Below, piece by piece: positions 15,193 through 22,429 of a stretch of 32,275 nt of DNA. The translations under genes and the position numbers were made by a program. How positions within the stretch are numbered: position 1 is the stretch's first letter; the number at the start of each line of letters is the position of its first letter. Under the pieces are notes generated by a model that worked only from the letters and a program-made list of their open reading frames with translations, searched no databases and was not told where the DNA came from. Source of the stretch: Pseudomonadota bacterium (GTDB lineage: Bacteria; Pseudomonadota; Gammaproteobacteria; Steroidobacterales; Steroidobacteraceae); NCBI GenBank assembly GCA_947454665.1, contig CANGMU010000002.1:1-32275 (forward strand), read 5' to 3'.

Positions 15193-16419
15193 TCACCTCG
15201 TCTGCCGCAGTTCGAGTCGCCAGCCCTCGCCCCAGCTGACGGCCACCAGTGCCGCTGTCGCACAGGCGAAGTAGGTCAGGCACAACGGCAGCACGGTGCC
15301 ATCGAAGAGCGTGCCGACGAACATGCCGATCGCGGTACCGAGCAGCGTGGTGATGACGCCAGAGACAGCCGAGGCCGTACCTGCGATGCTGCCCAGCGGT
15401 TCCATCCCGATCGCATTGAAGTTCGGCATCGTCAGGCACATCAGGAACTGCGTGGCCGTGAGCAGACCCGCGAAGACCAGCAGCGGCGGCTTGCCCTGCC
15501 AGGCCAGCGCGGCCACGACGCCACAAGCCGCCAGCACCGCGAAACCGATGAGGCAGAGGTGCGACAGGCGGTGCAGGCCGAAGGATCGGACCAGCGTGGA
15601 ATTGGCATAGAAGGCGATGCCCATGGCACCGGCAATGGTTCCGAAGGCGACCGGGAACAGCGTGCCGAGGCCATAGACCTGTGTTTCGAAGATCTGCTGC
15701 GATGAGCTGACATAGGTCATCAGGCAGCCCATCTGCAGGCTCACGGCCAGCGTGTAGCCCATCGTCGGGCGCGTCCGCAGCGTGACCTTCACGCCGTCGA
15801 GGATGCGTTCGATCGAAAACGCTCGCCGGTGCTCGGGCTTGAGCGTCTCCGGCATGCGCAGGCCGAACCAGACCGCCACGACAAGCGCCATCACCAGCAT
15901 GCTCGCGAACACGGATCGCCATCCGGACAGATGGATCAGCACCGCGCCGATCGCCGGCGCAACAACCGGCACCAGAATGAACATCATGAAGGTGAGCGAC
16001 AGCACGCGGGCCATCTCCCGCCCCTGGTAGCGGTCGCGCACGAGCGCCACCGTAAGCACCTGCGCCGAGGCGGCACCCATGCCCTGCACCACGCGGCCAA
16101 CCAGCAGTGCGTCATAACTTTGCGCGAGGCAGCCGATGAGTGCGCCGATCGAATAGATGACGATGCCCACCAGCAAGGCGGGCCGCCGGCCGAAGACATC
16201 GGACAAGGTGCCATAGACGATCTGCAGCGGACCGGAGCCGATCATGTAGACGGTGACGATCAGCTGCAGGTCGTTCGGGTTCGCGATGCCGAAAGTCTGC
16301 TGGATCGGCACGAAAGCCGGCAGCAGGTTATCGATCGACAGCGAGATCAGCGCCATGATCAGCGCCGTCAGGCAGATGAATTCCCGCAGCGAGGGCTCGC
16401 GGGTCGCCAGACGCAGCAT
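15193..16419 (-). CDS. Bcr/CflA-type MFS drug efflux transporter
   Basis: A 408-residue, 12-segment MFS protein. Motif A is visible between helices 2 and 3 (GTLSDVFGRRPALL) and motif B-like RVVQGMGAA in helix 4. The early SIDNLLPAF and the overall spacing are those of the Bcr/CflA drug:proton antiporter family. Members expel bicyclomycin, chloramphenicol and related compounds, but this protein's substrate cannot be told. It is the second gene of the minus-strand run, seven bases after the MHS-type carrier and three bases before the yffB-like gene. No local regulator gene was found. Confidence 0.87.
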   Translation of the reverse strand: MLRLATREPSLREFICLTALIMALISLSIDNLLPAFVPIQQTFGIANPNDLQLIVTVYMIGSGPLQIVYGTLSDVFGRRPALLVGIVIYSIGALIGCLAQSYDALLVGRVVQGMGAASAQVLTVALVRDRYQGREMARVLSLTFMMFILVPVVAPAIGAVLIHLSGWRSVFASMLVMALVVAVWFGLRMPETLKPEHRRAFSIERILDGVKVTLRTRPTMGYTLAVSLQMGCLMTYVSSSQQIFETQVYGLGTLFPVAFGTIAGAMGIAFYANSTLVRSFGLHRLSHLCLIGFAVLAACGVVAALAWQGKPPLLVFAGLLTATQFLMCLTMPNFNAIGMEPLGSIAGTASAVSGVITTLLGTAIGMFVGTLFDGTVLPLCLTYFACATAALVAVSWGEGWRLELRQTR

Positions 16420-16426
16420 GCTGCCG

Positions 16427-17704
16427 TCAGCCCTTCTGCCGCGGCATCGCGAGCAGCGCCACCAGCGTCACGATGCCAACCACGGCGAGGTACAGCCCCA
16501 CGGCAGGCAGCCCGTATCGCGTCGCGAGCCAGGTGGCCAGATACGGTGCGAGCGATGCGCCAACGATGCCAGCGAGGTTGAAGGCCATCGAGGCGCCCGT
16601 GTAGCGAACGGCCGTCGGGAAGAGTTCGGACAAGGCGGTACCGATCGGGCCATAGGTCAGGCCCATCAGCGCCAGACCCAGCGCCAGGCAGGCCATCACG
16701 CCCAGCGTGCTGCCCGAACCCAGCAGGGGCGCCAGCAGGAAGCCAAAGGCCGTGATGCCGAGCGTTGCCGCGATCATCATCGCGCGCGAACCGATGCGTT
16801 CGGCGATCAGTGCCGAGAACGGAATGGCCGCGCCGAAGAAGAGCACACCCACCATCTGCAGCAGGAGGAAGTCCTGCCGTGCATAGTGCAGCGCCGTGGT
16901 GCCCCAGCTCAGCGTGAAGACGGTCATCAGATAGAACAGGGTGAACGTCGCCGCACCGGCGAACGTGCCGGTGACCAGAGCCCGCGGATGCTTGGTCAGG
17001 ACGGCGCCGAGGGGCAGCTTCACGCGCTCGGCCTTCTCGATGGCCTTCTGGAACTCAGGCGTCTCGGTGAGGCTCAGGCGGATCCACAGCCCCACCACCA
17101 CCAGCAGGGAACTGGCGAGGAAGGGCAGGCGCCATCCCCAGGCGTCGAAGGCCGCGTCATCCAGATACTGGCCAATCAGCAGGAAGATGCCGGTCGAAGC
17201 GATGAAGCCGATCGGTGCACCCAACTGCGGGAACATGCCGAACCAGGCCTTCTTGCCCGGCGGCGCATGTTCAGTCGCCAGCAGCACCGCACCACCCCAT
17301 TCGCCACCGAGCCCGAAGCCCTGACCGAAGCGGCAGATCGACAGGCCAAGGGGTGCGAGCACGCCGATGGACGCATACGTCGGCAACAGTCCGATGCAGA
17401 CCGTCGACAGGCCCATCGTCAAGAGGGCCGCGACCAGCGTCGCCTTGCGGCCGATGCGGTCGCCGAAATGCCCAAACACGGCCGAGCCGATCGGGCGCGC
17501 GAAGAAGGCCAACGCGAAGGTCGCGAAGGATTGCAGCATGGCCGAGGTGGGGTCGCTGGACGGGAAGAAATGCTTCGGGAAGACGATGACCGCCGCCGTC
17601 GCGTAGATGTAGAAATCGAAGAATTCGATCGTCGTGCCGATCAGGCTCGCGAACAGGACGCGCGCCGTCGAGGGCGCCTTGGGGGGCTTGGCGGGCTGGT
17701 TCAT
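16427..17704 (-). CDS. MHS (metabolite:H+ symporter) family MFS transporter
   Basis: A 425-residue MFS carrier with 12 predicted hydrophobic segments. The N-terminus (ASLIGTTIEFFDFYIYATAA), motif A (GHFGDRIGRKATLV) and the RFGQGFGLGGEWGGAVLLATEHAP segment are diagnostic of the metabolite:H+ symporter branch (ShiA, ProP, KgtP, citrate carriers). These take up organic acids or osmolytes with protons; the exact substrate cannot be read from sequence. It is the first gene of a five-gene minus-strand run and is divergent from the DUF2452 gene across only 47 bases. Confidence 0.9.
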   Translation of the reverse strand: MNQPAKPPKAPSTARVLFASLIGTTIEFFDFYIYATAAVIVFPKHFFPSSDPTSAMLQSFATFALAFFARPIGSAVFGHFGDRIGRKATLVAALLTMGLSTVCIGLLPTYASIGVLAPLGLSICRFGQGFGLGGEWGGAVLLATEHAPPGKKAWFGMFPQLGAPIGFIASTGIFLLIGQYLDDAAFDAWGWRLPFLASSLLVVVGLWIRLSLTETPEFQKAIEKAERVKLPLGAVLTKHPRALVTGTFAGAATFTLFYLMTVFTLSWGTTALHYARQDFLLLQMVGVLFFGAAIPFSALIAERIGSRAMMIAATLGITAFGFLLAPLLGSGSTLGVMACLALGLALMGLTYGPIGTALSELFPTAVRYTGASMAFNLAGIVGASLAPYLATWLATRYGLPAVGLYLAVVGIVTLVALLAMPRQKG

Positions 17705-17751
17705 TCACGGGATTCTGGCACCAATCCGCCGCCCGGGGTTAAGGTTGTGCC
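17705..17751. promoter_or_regulatory. Very short divergent intergenic region
   Basis: Only 47 bases separate the divergent starts of the MHS carrier and the DUF2452 gene, too few for two separate sigma-70 promoters with leaders. At least one promoter must overlap a coding sequence, or one transcript must be nearly leaderless. A TAAGG at 17740-17744 can serve as ribosome site for the plus-strand gene. No convincing -10/-35 pair was found. Confidence 0.35.
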
Positions 17752-18177
17752 ATGAAGTTCGAAGACGACGATCCGGCCCGCCGCGCGGTACTGCCCTACC
17801 CCATGGAACTGGGCGGGCAGAAGTTCGACCTGGTCGAGGTCAAGCAGCAAAAAGACGTCATGCTCAACGTCGCGCGGATGTACGCGCAGCAGGAGTATGA
17901 CCGGATCATGGAGATGGTCGGCGTGCTGCAGAAGCAGGCCGCGGACCTCAAGCGCCGGCTCGACATCACCGACATGGTCCATGCCGCCGAATACAAGTTC
18001 CAGGTCTATCACGGCCAGACCTATTGGCTGGCCCGCGACACCTCGCGTAACGTGACGATCCTCCAGCACCTGGGCCCGAATGACTGGAGCAGCGGCGCAC
18101 CCGCCGAATACGACTACATCGCCGAGGTGAAATGGCTGGGCGACCACACCTGGGTGGAGGTCCCCGCCAAGACCTGA
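17752..18177 (+). CDS. DUF2452 domain-containing protein
   Basis: A 141-residue, probably cytoplasmic protein of unknown function. The middle forms a long helix (about residues 30-75, rich in Gln, Lys and Met). The C-terminal half, with AAEYKFQVYHGQTYWLARD, followed by a LGPNDWS segment and a closing strand, matches the DUF2452 pattern as I remember it, in which a helix is followed by a small beta domain. No catalytic motif, signal peptide or membrane segment is visible. The ATG at 17752 has a TAAGG ribosome site about seven bases upstream. It is likely monocistronic: the next gene starts 298 bases on. Confidence 0.75.
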   Translation: MKFEDDDPARRAVLPYPMELGGQKFDLVEVKQQKDVMLNVARMYAQQEYDRIMEMVGVLQKQAADLKRRLDITDMVHAAEYKFQVYHGQTYWLARDTSRNVTILQHLGPNDWSSGAPAEYDYIAEVKWLGDHTWVEVPAKT

Positions 18178-18189
18178 GGCAAGCTCAGG
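18173..18189 (+). terminator. Stem-loop at the end of the DUF2452 gene (weak terminator candidate)
   Basis: A perfect six-base inverted repeat, CCTGAG (18173-18178) and CTCAGG (18184-18189), with a GCAAG loop. The left arm contains the stop codon. No T-run follows, so it is not a standard intrinsic terminator; it may act with Rho or stabilise the mRNA end. Confidence 0.3.
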
Positions 18190-18475
18190 CCCCGACCGTC
18201 CCGGCCCCTGCACTTTCCTTCGCGCTCCCTCACCTGTCGATCCGCTAGCGGTTGCACACGACGCCGCAACGGACAGGGATGCGATGCATCGGGCTGCATC
18301 AGCCGTCACACCACACGCGTGCGTTGAAAGCGAAGCTGCCCCATGAGGCAGGTTTGCTGCAATTCTGGAATCGATCCTCTGAACGCGCTTTACCGAAGCA
18401 AGTAATTTTAGTTCATCCGGCACCGACACTCGGCGTCTCTCATGACGACGACAAGCCAGGGAACTTCACGGCGCG
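18190..18475. other. Intergenic region before the MarR-like gene, with inverted repeats and low GC
   Basis: About 290 bases without a convincing gene. Two small inverted repeats lie near its start: GTTGC/GCAAC at 18251-18255 and 18266-18270, and GATGCA/TGCATC at 18283-18288 and 18295-18300, either of which could be a regulator site. The line 18361-18420 is 43% GC by hand count, well below the flanking genes, and holds a possible -10 TAATTT (18403-18408) with a poor -35 CTGAAC at 18379-18384. The promoter call is tentative. Overlapping reading frames here look like chance. Confidence 0.4.
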
Positions 18476-19003
18476 ATGGCACATCACAAAACAACGACTG
18501 CTTTGTCTCACCCGGCGGCCAAGGCCCTGGATCCGAGAAGGGGTTCCGGCAACGGCAATACCGAAGACCTGCGCCAGTCAGTCGTCCGCAATCACCTCCA
18601 GCTTCACCGGATTTCCTCCCGGTACTCGATACGGAAGAACCACGGCGAGAGCATCGCGCTGCTCTTCCTGATCCAGTTGCTGGAAAACTCGCGGCCTGCG
18701 CTGACGATCACCGAAGCGGGACTCATCATGAGCATCCCGCCCGCGACGATATCGCGGAAGATGCGTGAGCTCGCGAGCGCCGGCCTGATCACGCTGTATA
18801 CCGATCCTTCGGACAAGCGGCGGATACACCCGCGCATATCGATCCTGGGACAGGAATTCCTGTCGGAATGCGAAAGCGTCATCACGACGTCCCGGGACCT
18901 CAGCGTCGTGCCCGACAATTCTTCGGTGCGGACCGTTGTCAGCCGGATGCATTCGTGGTCTGCACGCCAGGACGAGGACGGCGAGGAACGACGCTTCGCA
19001 TGA
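18476..19003 (+). CDS. MarR-like winged-helix transcriptional regulator
   Basis: A 175-residue protein. Residues 1-40 are polar and probably disordered. From about 58 a helix leads into a winged helix-turn-helix: recognition helix region IPPATISRKMRELASAGLI (about 88-106), then the wing DPSDKRRIHPRISI (about 110-123), which carries the D-x-x-x-R pattern of MarR proteins. The C-terminal dimer helix seen in full MarR members is short here, and the tail (135-175) is polar. The ATG at 18476 has no clear ribosome site; a later start would remove part of the fold only if beyond about residue 55. The stop overlaps the next gene (ATGA). Its targets are unknown; autoregulation is likely for the family. 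Confidence 0.75.
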   Translation: MAHHKTTTALSHPAAKALDPRRGSGNGNTEDLRQSVVRNHLQLHRISSRYSIRKNHGESIALLFLIQLLENSRPALTITEAGLIMSIPPATISRKMRELASAGLITLYTDPSDKRRIHPRISILGQEFLSECESVITTSRDLSVVPDNSSVRTVVSRMHSWSARQDEDGEERRFA

Positions 19004-19659
19004 CGGTGCAGCCTGGCAGTCCAGGCAGAATCGATTCAGCCGAATCGGTTCTTCCCGGGACCACGGAAGCCCTGGATGCCATCCGCGAGACGCTCAGCGC
19101 CTCGGCCGAAGCCGTCGTTCTCCTGCTTGAGGCGAGCACGCACTCCGCAAACCAGAAGAGCGTGCTGCGGATACCGGAGAGGGTGTCCAGCCTGCTGCGC
19201 TGCATGGACTCGCTGGCCTACATCCTGACCATCGACCCACCGACGACCACCGCAAAGCAAAACCTGGACGTGCTGCTGGGCAGGCTTCCGTCCCTCATCG
19301 CGGGCGGAATGGATTTCACACCAGGCCCGGTGACGCACACGCTGCATGCTTCTCGCGTCTGGGTCGACGGTCGATCCCACGAATTGATCTCTGCATTCGT
19401 CGCACTGATCAACGCGCAACTGAAGTCGACGAACACAGCAGCCATCGAGATCAGTACCGAGAACGCACAGTCCTCGAGCGTCGAAACGAAAATCACGCTG
19501 GCTTTCAACGGCCTCCAGGGCACCCCGACCCCGCGACACATGCCGGATCCCGGCCTCGAATTCGCGCAGCGCCTCGTGTTCTCGATGGGTGGCATGCACC
19601 GCATCGCGTACACGGAGAAACAGATCCGCCACGAAGTCTTTCTTCCGGCCCGTTCCTGA
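19000..19659 (+). CDS. Hypothetical protein resembling a degenerate histidine-kinase ATPase (GHKL) domain
   Basis: A 219-residue protein I cannot name. Residues 22-100 are mostly helical, with no clear HE phosphoacceptor motif. The C-terminal half resembles a GHKL ATPase fold that has lost key residues. An N-box-like stretch (FVALINAQLKS) keeps an asparagine at N138, and strands with IEISTE and KITLAFNG stand where the D-x-G of the G1 box should be (here F-N-G). PGLEFAQRLVFSMGG at 184-198 stands where a GLGL(A) G2 box is expected, followed by a closing HEVFLPA strand. ATP binding looks doubtful. It starts by ATGA overlap with the MarR-like gene and ends seven bases before xerD. The resemblance is my inference; an unrelated alpha/beta fold is possible. 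Confidence 0.6.
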   Translation: MTVQPGSPGRIDSAESVLPGTTEALDAIRETLSASAEAVVLLLEASTHSANQKSVLRIPERVSSLLRCMDSLAYILTIDPPTTTAKQNLDVLLGRLPSLIAGGMDFTPGPVTHTLHASRVWVDGRSHELISAFVALINAQLKSTNTAAIEISTENAQSSSVETKITLAFNGLQGTPTPRHMPDPGLEFAQRLVFSMGGMHRIAYTEKQIRHEVFLPARS

Positions 19660-19666
19660 GAGCCCC

Positions 19667-20590
19667 ATGTCCAACAAGATCTTCTCGCATGCCGCCACGT
19701 CCGAAACGCTTTGCGCGGCCTTCATCGATGCGATGTTCCATGAAAGGGGCTTGAGCCGGAATACCACCGAGGCCTATCTGACCGATCTCAAGGTCCTGTC
19801 ACGCTGGCTCAAGGGCAGGCAGGTCGTACTCGAGGCGGCATCGCGCGCGGACCTCATGGCGTACTTCACGTGGCGGACGGAACTCGGAACCAAGCCGAGG
19901 ACGGCGGCGCGACAACTGTCGAGCTTCAGGCGCTATTTCGCTTACCTGCGGCGGGAGAAGTTCATCAAGTCGGATCCGACGAAATTCCTTGAGACACCGC
20001 GGATCGGCGTAGACCTGCCCACCACGCTGACCGAAGCGGAAGTGGACCTCCTCCTCGCCACGCCGGACACCTCGAAACACCTGGGTTACCGGGATCGGGC
20101 GCTGCTGGAAGTGCTGTACTCGGCCGGACTGCGCGTCTCAGAACTGGTTTCGCTGAAGGTCCACCAGGTGAACCTCGCCAGCGGATCGATCCGGGTCATC
20201 GGGAAAGGCGACCGGGAACGCCTGATCCCCCTCGGCGAAGAGGCAGTACGGTGGATCTCGTCCTATATCGCGACCACCCGGAACGTCCTGTTGGCCGGGA
20301 AGCGGTCCGATTACGTCTTCCCGAGCCACCGGAATTCCCACATCACGCGACAGGCCTGCTGGCAGCTGATCCGTCGATATTCGACGATTGCCGGAATTTC
20401 GAAACCGCTTTCACCGCACACGCTCCGGCATGCCTTTGCCACGCATCTCGTGAACCGGGGTGCGAATCTGCGGGCGGTGCAGCTGTTGCTGGGACACAGC
20501 TGCCTGTCGACCACGCAGATCTACACGCACGTGGCGAAAGAAAGGCTCAAGGCCTTGCATGAGGCCCACCACCCTCGCGCAGGGGCCTGA
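19667..20590 (+). CDS. xerD: Tyrosine recombinase XerD
   Basis: A 307-residue tyrosine recombinase. XerD acts with XerC and FtsK at dif to resolve chromosome dimers. All catalytic residues are present: R156 (GLRVSEL), K180 (IGKGDRERL), H251 and R254 (SPHTLRHAFATHL), H277 (LLGHSCLSTTQ) and nucleophile Y286 (IYTHVA). The spacing matches E. coli XerD with an offset of seven to eight residues. The C-terminal ERLKALHEAHHPRA is close to the E. coli XerD tail. An upstream extension of the frame lies in the previous gene; the ATG at 19667 is preferred. The local context is unusual, since xerD usually sits near recJ or dsbC genes, so a second XerD-like paralogue in the genome cannot be excluded. Confidence 0.9.
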   Translation: MSNKIFSHAATSETLCAAFIDAMFHERGLSRNTTEAYLTDLKVLSRWLKGRQVVLEAASRADLMAYFTWRTELGTKPRTAARQLSSFRRYFAYLRREKFIKSDPTKFLETPRIGVDLPTTLTEAEVDLLLATPDTSKHLGYRDRALLEVLYSAGLRVSELVSLKVHQVNLASGSIRVIGKGDRERLIPLGEEAVRWISSYIATTRNVLLAGKRSDYVFPSHRNSHITRQACWQLIRRYSTIAGISKPLSPHTLRHAFATHLVNRGANLRAVQLLLGHSCLSTTQIYTHVAKERLKALHEAHHPRAGA

Positions 20591-20620
20591 TTCCCTTCAC
20601 GCAGGCAGAGGGCTCAGGCC
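20584..20620. terminator. Inverted repeat spanning the convergent ends of xerD and the ABC exporter gene
   Basis: GGCCTGA at 20584-20590 and TCAGGCC at 20614-20620 form a perfect seven-base inverted repeat. Each arm is the Ala-stop end of one of the two convergent genes. CCC (20593-20595) and GGG (20610-20612) can extend the stem past a small internal loop. There is no T-run on either strand, so any terminator function would be weak or Rho-assisted, but it could act in both directions. Confidence 0.35.
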
Positions 20621-22380
20621 GACTGCGCCTCCGGCGAAGCAACGGCGTCCTTCACGAACTGACCCTGGCTGTCGAGTTCGGCAAAGAGTCCGCCCTGGCG
20701 CACGAGCTCGTCGTAGCGACCCTGCTCGACGAGCTCGCCATCCTTCATCACGAGGATGAGGTCTGCGTTGCGCACGGTCGTCAGGCGGTGCGCGATGACA
20801 AAGGTGGTGCGCCCCTCGCAAAGCTGCGTGAGCGCTGACTGGATGCGGGCCTCGGTCGCGTTGTCGAGCGCGCTCGTGGCTTCATCGAGGATCAGGATGG
20901 GCGCGTCCTTCAACATCGCGCGCGCGATGGCCAGCCGCTGGCGTTCGCCACCTGACAACGAACGACCGCGCTCGGCCACCAGCGTGCGATAGCCGTCGGG
21001 CTTCACGACGATGAAGTCGTGCGCCTCGGCGGCTCGCGCCACTTCCTCGAGCTGCTCCGGCGGCGCTTCAGGGTTACCGATACGCAGGTTGTCCGCGATG
21101 GAGCGGTAGAACAAGCCTGCATCCTGGAACACGACAGCGATGTTCTGGCGCAGTGAATTCACGTCGACGCCGCGGATGTCGATGCCATCCACCGTGATGC
21201 GTCCGCCGGTCGGGTCGTAACCGCGATACAGCAGCGACAGGGCCGTCGTCTTGCCCGCACCGGTGGGGCCCACCAGCGCCACGGTCGCACCGGCCGGCGC
21301 GACGAAGCTCAGGTCCTTGATGGCTGCCTTCGCGGCGTCGTAACCAAAGCTCACGTTCTCGAAGCGCACCTCACCCCGGATGTCCGCCGGCAGCGACGGC
21401 AGGCCTTTGATGCTGGCCGGTCCTGGCCTTGAATCCAGCACCGAGAAGAAGGCCGCCAGGGACGGCGTCTGGAAGAACAGGCCCGAAATAAAGTTGGCAA
21501 GCTGCTCGAGGCGACCGACCAGCAGCGTCGCGAAGCCGACGAAGCTCACGATGCTGCCGACGCTGACTTCGCCGCGGCTGTTCAGCGCAGTGCCCAGCGC
21601 GAAGATGGCCACGATGGTCAACGTGCTTGCCGCACGCGTGGCGACCGACAGCCAGGCCCAGCCGCGTAGCACCGGATATTGCGCGGCCAGCACGCGCTTC
21701 ATCATGTCGCGGATCGCGGAAACTTCCGCGGCGACACGCGTGAAACTCTGCACGACCAGCACATTGCCCAGCACGTCGCCGGCACGCTCGGAGATCTCGC
21801 TGTGCAGCTCCTCGACTTCGCTTTGCCGACGACTGGTGCTGCGGATCGCGATGGAGTTGAAGACAGCGAAACTCACCATCAGCACGATCATCAAAAGTGC
21901 GAGCTTCCAGTTCATGCGCCAGGCCAAAGGCAGCATCACGAAGACGGCGAGCACGGTGGACAGGTGCTCGCGGAAAAAGCCGAGCCAGATCCCGAACAGG
22001 CTGCTCGCGCCGTTGTGCAGGACGCGCAGCAGGCGGCCCGTGTGGTGGTCGCCATGGAAGCCCAGCGGCAGGGCGATGGAATGTTCGAAGAACTGCGCCA
22101 TCACCGCGAGTCGGCGACGGTGCGCAAGCCGGTCGGCATGCAGCGACACCCAAACGCTCGCTGCGACGCCGGCGAAGCCGACACCCGCCCAGAGTTCGAT
22201 GTAGTGCCAGGTCTTGTCGTGGCTGTTGCTGGACAGCGCGTCGACGACGCGCCCGAAAAGCCAAGGCTCGAGGAAGAACACGCCAGCGATGGCCAGATTG
22301 CCGAGGGCCAGCACGATCGCGAGGCCTCTCTCGGGGTCCAGCAACCCCAGCACACGCAGATAGGTCTTCAGGATGTCCAT
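20614..22380 (-). CDS. NdvA-like ABC exporter (fused membrane and ATPase domains)
   Basis: A 588-residue half-transporter. Six membrane helices fill about residues 15-310, with the type I exporter segments EPWLFGRVVDAL and ADRLAHRRR. The ATPase domain follows with Walker A GPTGAGKTT near residue 372, signature LSGGERQR, Walker B ILILDEATSALD and the switch histidine in AHRLTT. The membrane part, including LAAQYPVLRGWA and GFATLLVGRLEQ, resembles NdvA/ChvA, the cyclic beta-1,2-glucan exporters of rhizobia and Agrobacterium. No glucan synthase (ndvB) is in the window, so the substrate is open. The ATG at 22380 is preferred over an upstream extension because it gives the NdvA-like start. It lies 49 bases downstream of fpr. 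Confidence 0.85.
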   Translation of the reverse strand: MDILKTYLRVLGLLDPERGLAIVLALGNLAIAGVFFLEPWLFGRVVDALSSNSHDKTWHYIELWAGVGFAGVAASVWVSLHADRLAHRRRLAVMAQFFEHSIALPLGFHGDHHTGRLLRVLHNGASSLFGIWLGFFREHLSTVLAVFVMLPLAWRMNWKLALLMIVLMVSFAVFNSIAIRSTSRRQSEVEELHSEISERAGDVLGNVLVVQSFTRVAAEVSAIRDMMKRVLAAQYPVLRGWAWLSVATRAASTLTIVAIFALGTALNSRGEVSVGSIVSFVGFATLLVGRLEQLANFISGLFFQTPSLAAFFSVLDSRPGPASIKGLPSLPADIRGEVRFENVSFGYDAAKAAIKDLSFVAPAGATVALVGPTGAGKTTALSLLYRGYDPTGGRITVDGIDIRGVDVNSLRQNIAVVFQDAGLFYRSIADNLRIGNPEAPPEQLEEVARAAEAHDFIVVKPDGYRTLVAERGRSLSGGERQRLAIARAMLKDAPILILDEATSALDNATEARIQSALTQLCEGRTTFVIAHRLTTVRNADLILVMKDGELVEQGRYDELVRQGGLFAELDSQGQFVKDAVASPEAQSA

Positions 22381-22405
22381 GCACCTGATCCTAGCGTGCC
22401 AGCGC

Positions 22406-22422
22406 CCCCGGACAACCCGGGG
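22406..22422 (-). other. GC-rich hairpin between fpr and the ABC exporter gene
   Basis: CCCCGG (22406-22411) and CCGGGG (22417-22422) form a perfect six-base stem around ACAAC in the 49-base gap between two minus-strand genes. There is no downstream T-run, so it may be a pause site or weak attenuator between fpr and the exporter rather than a full terminator. Confidence 0.3.
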
Positions 22423-22429
22423 AACATCC

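Noticed and set aside
18252..18671. 139-codon plus-strand frame before and overlapping the MarR-like gene
   Set aside because: No domain, no ribosome site, and it overlaps the better-supported regulator in another phase.
19667..20590. Reading the recombinase as a phage or integron integrase marking a mobile element
   Set aside because: The C-terminal tail and catalytic spacing match XerD, and no attachment-site repeats, phage genes or cargo were seen beside it.
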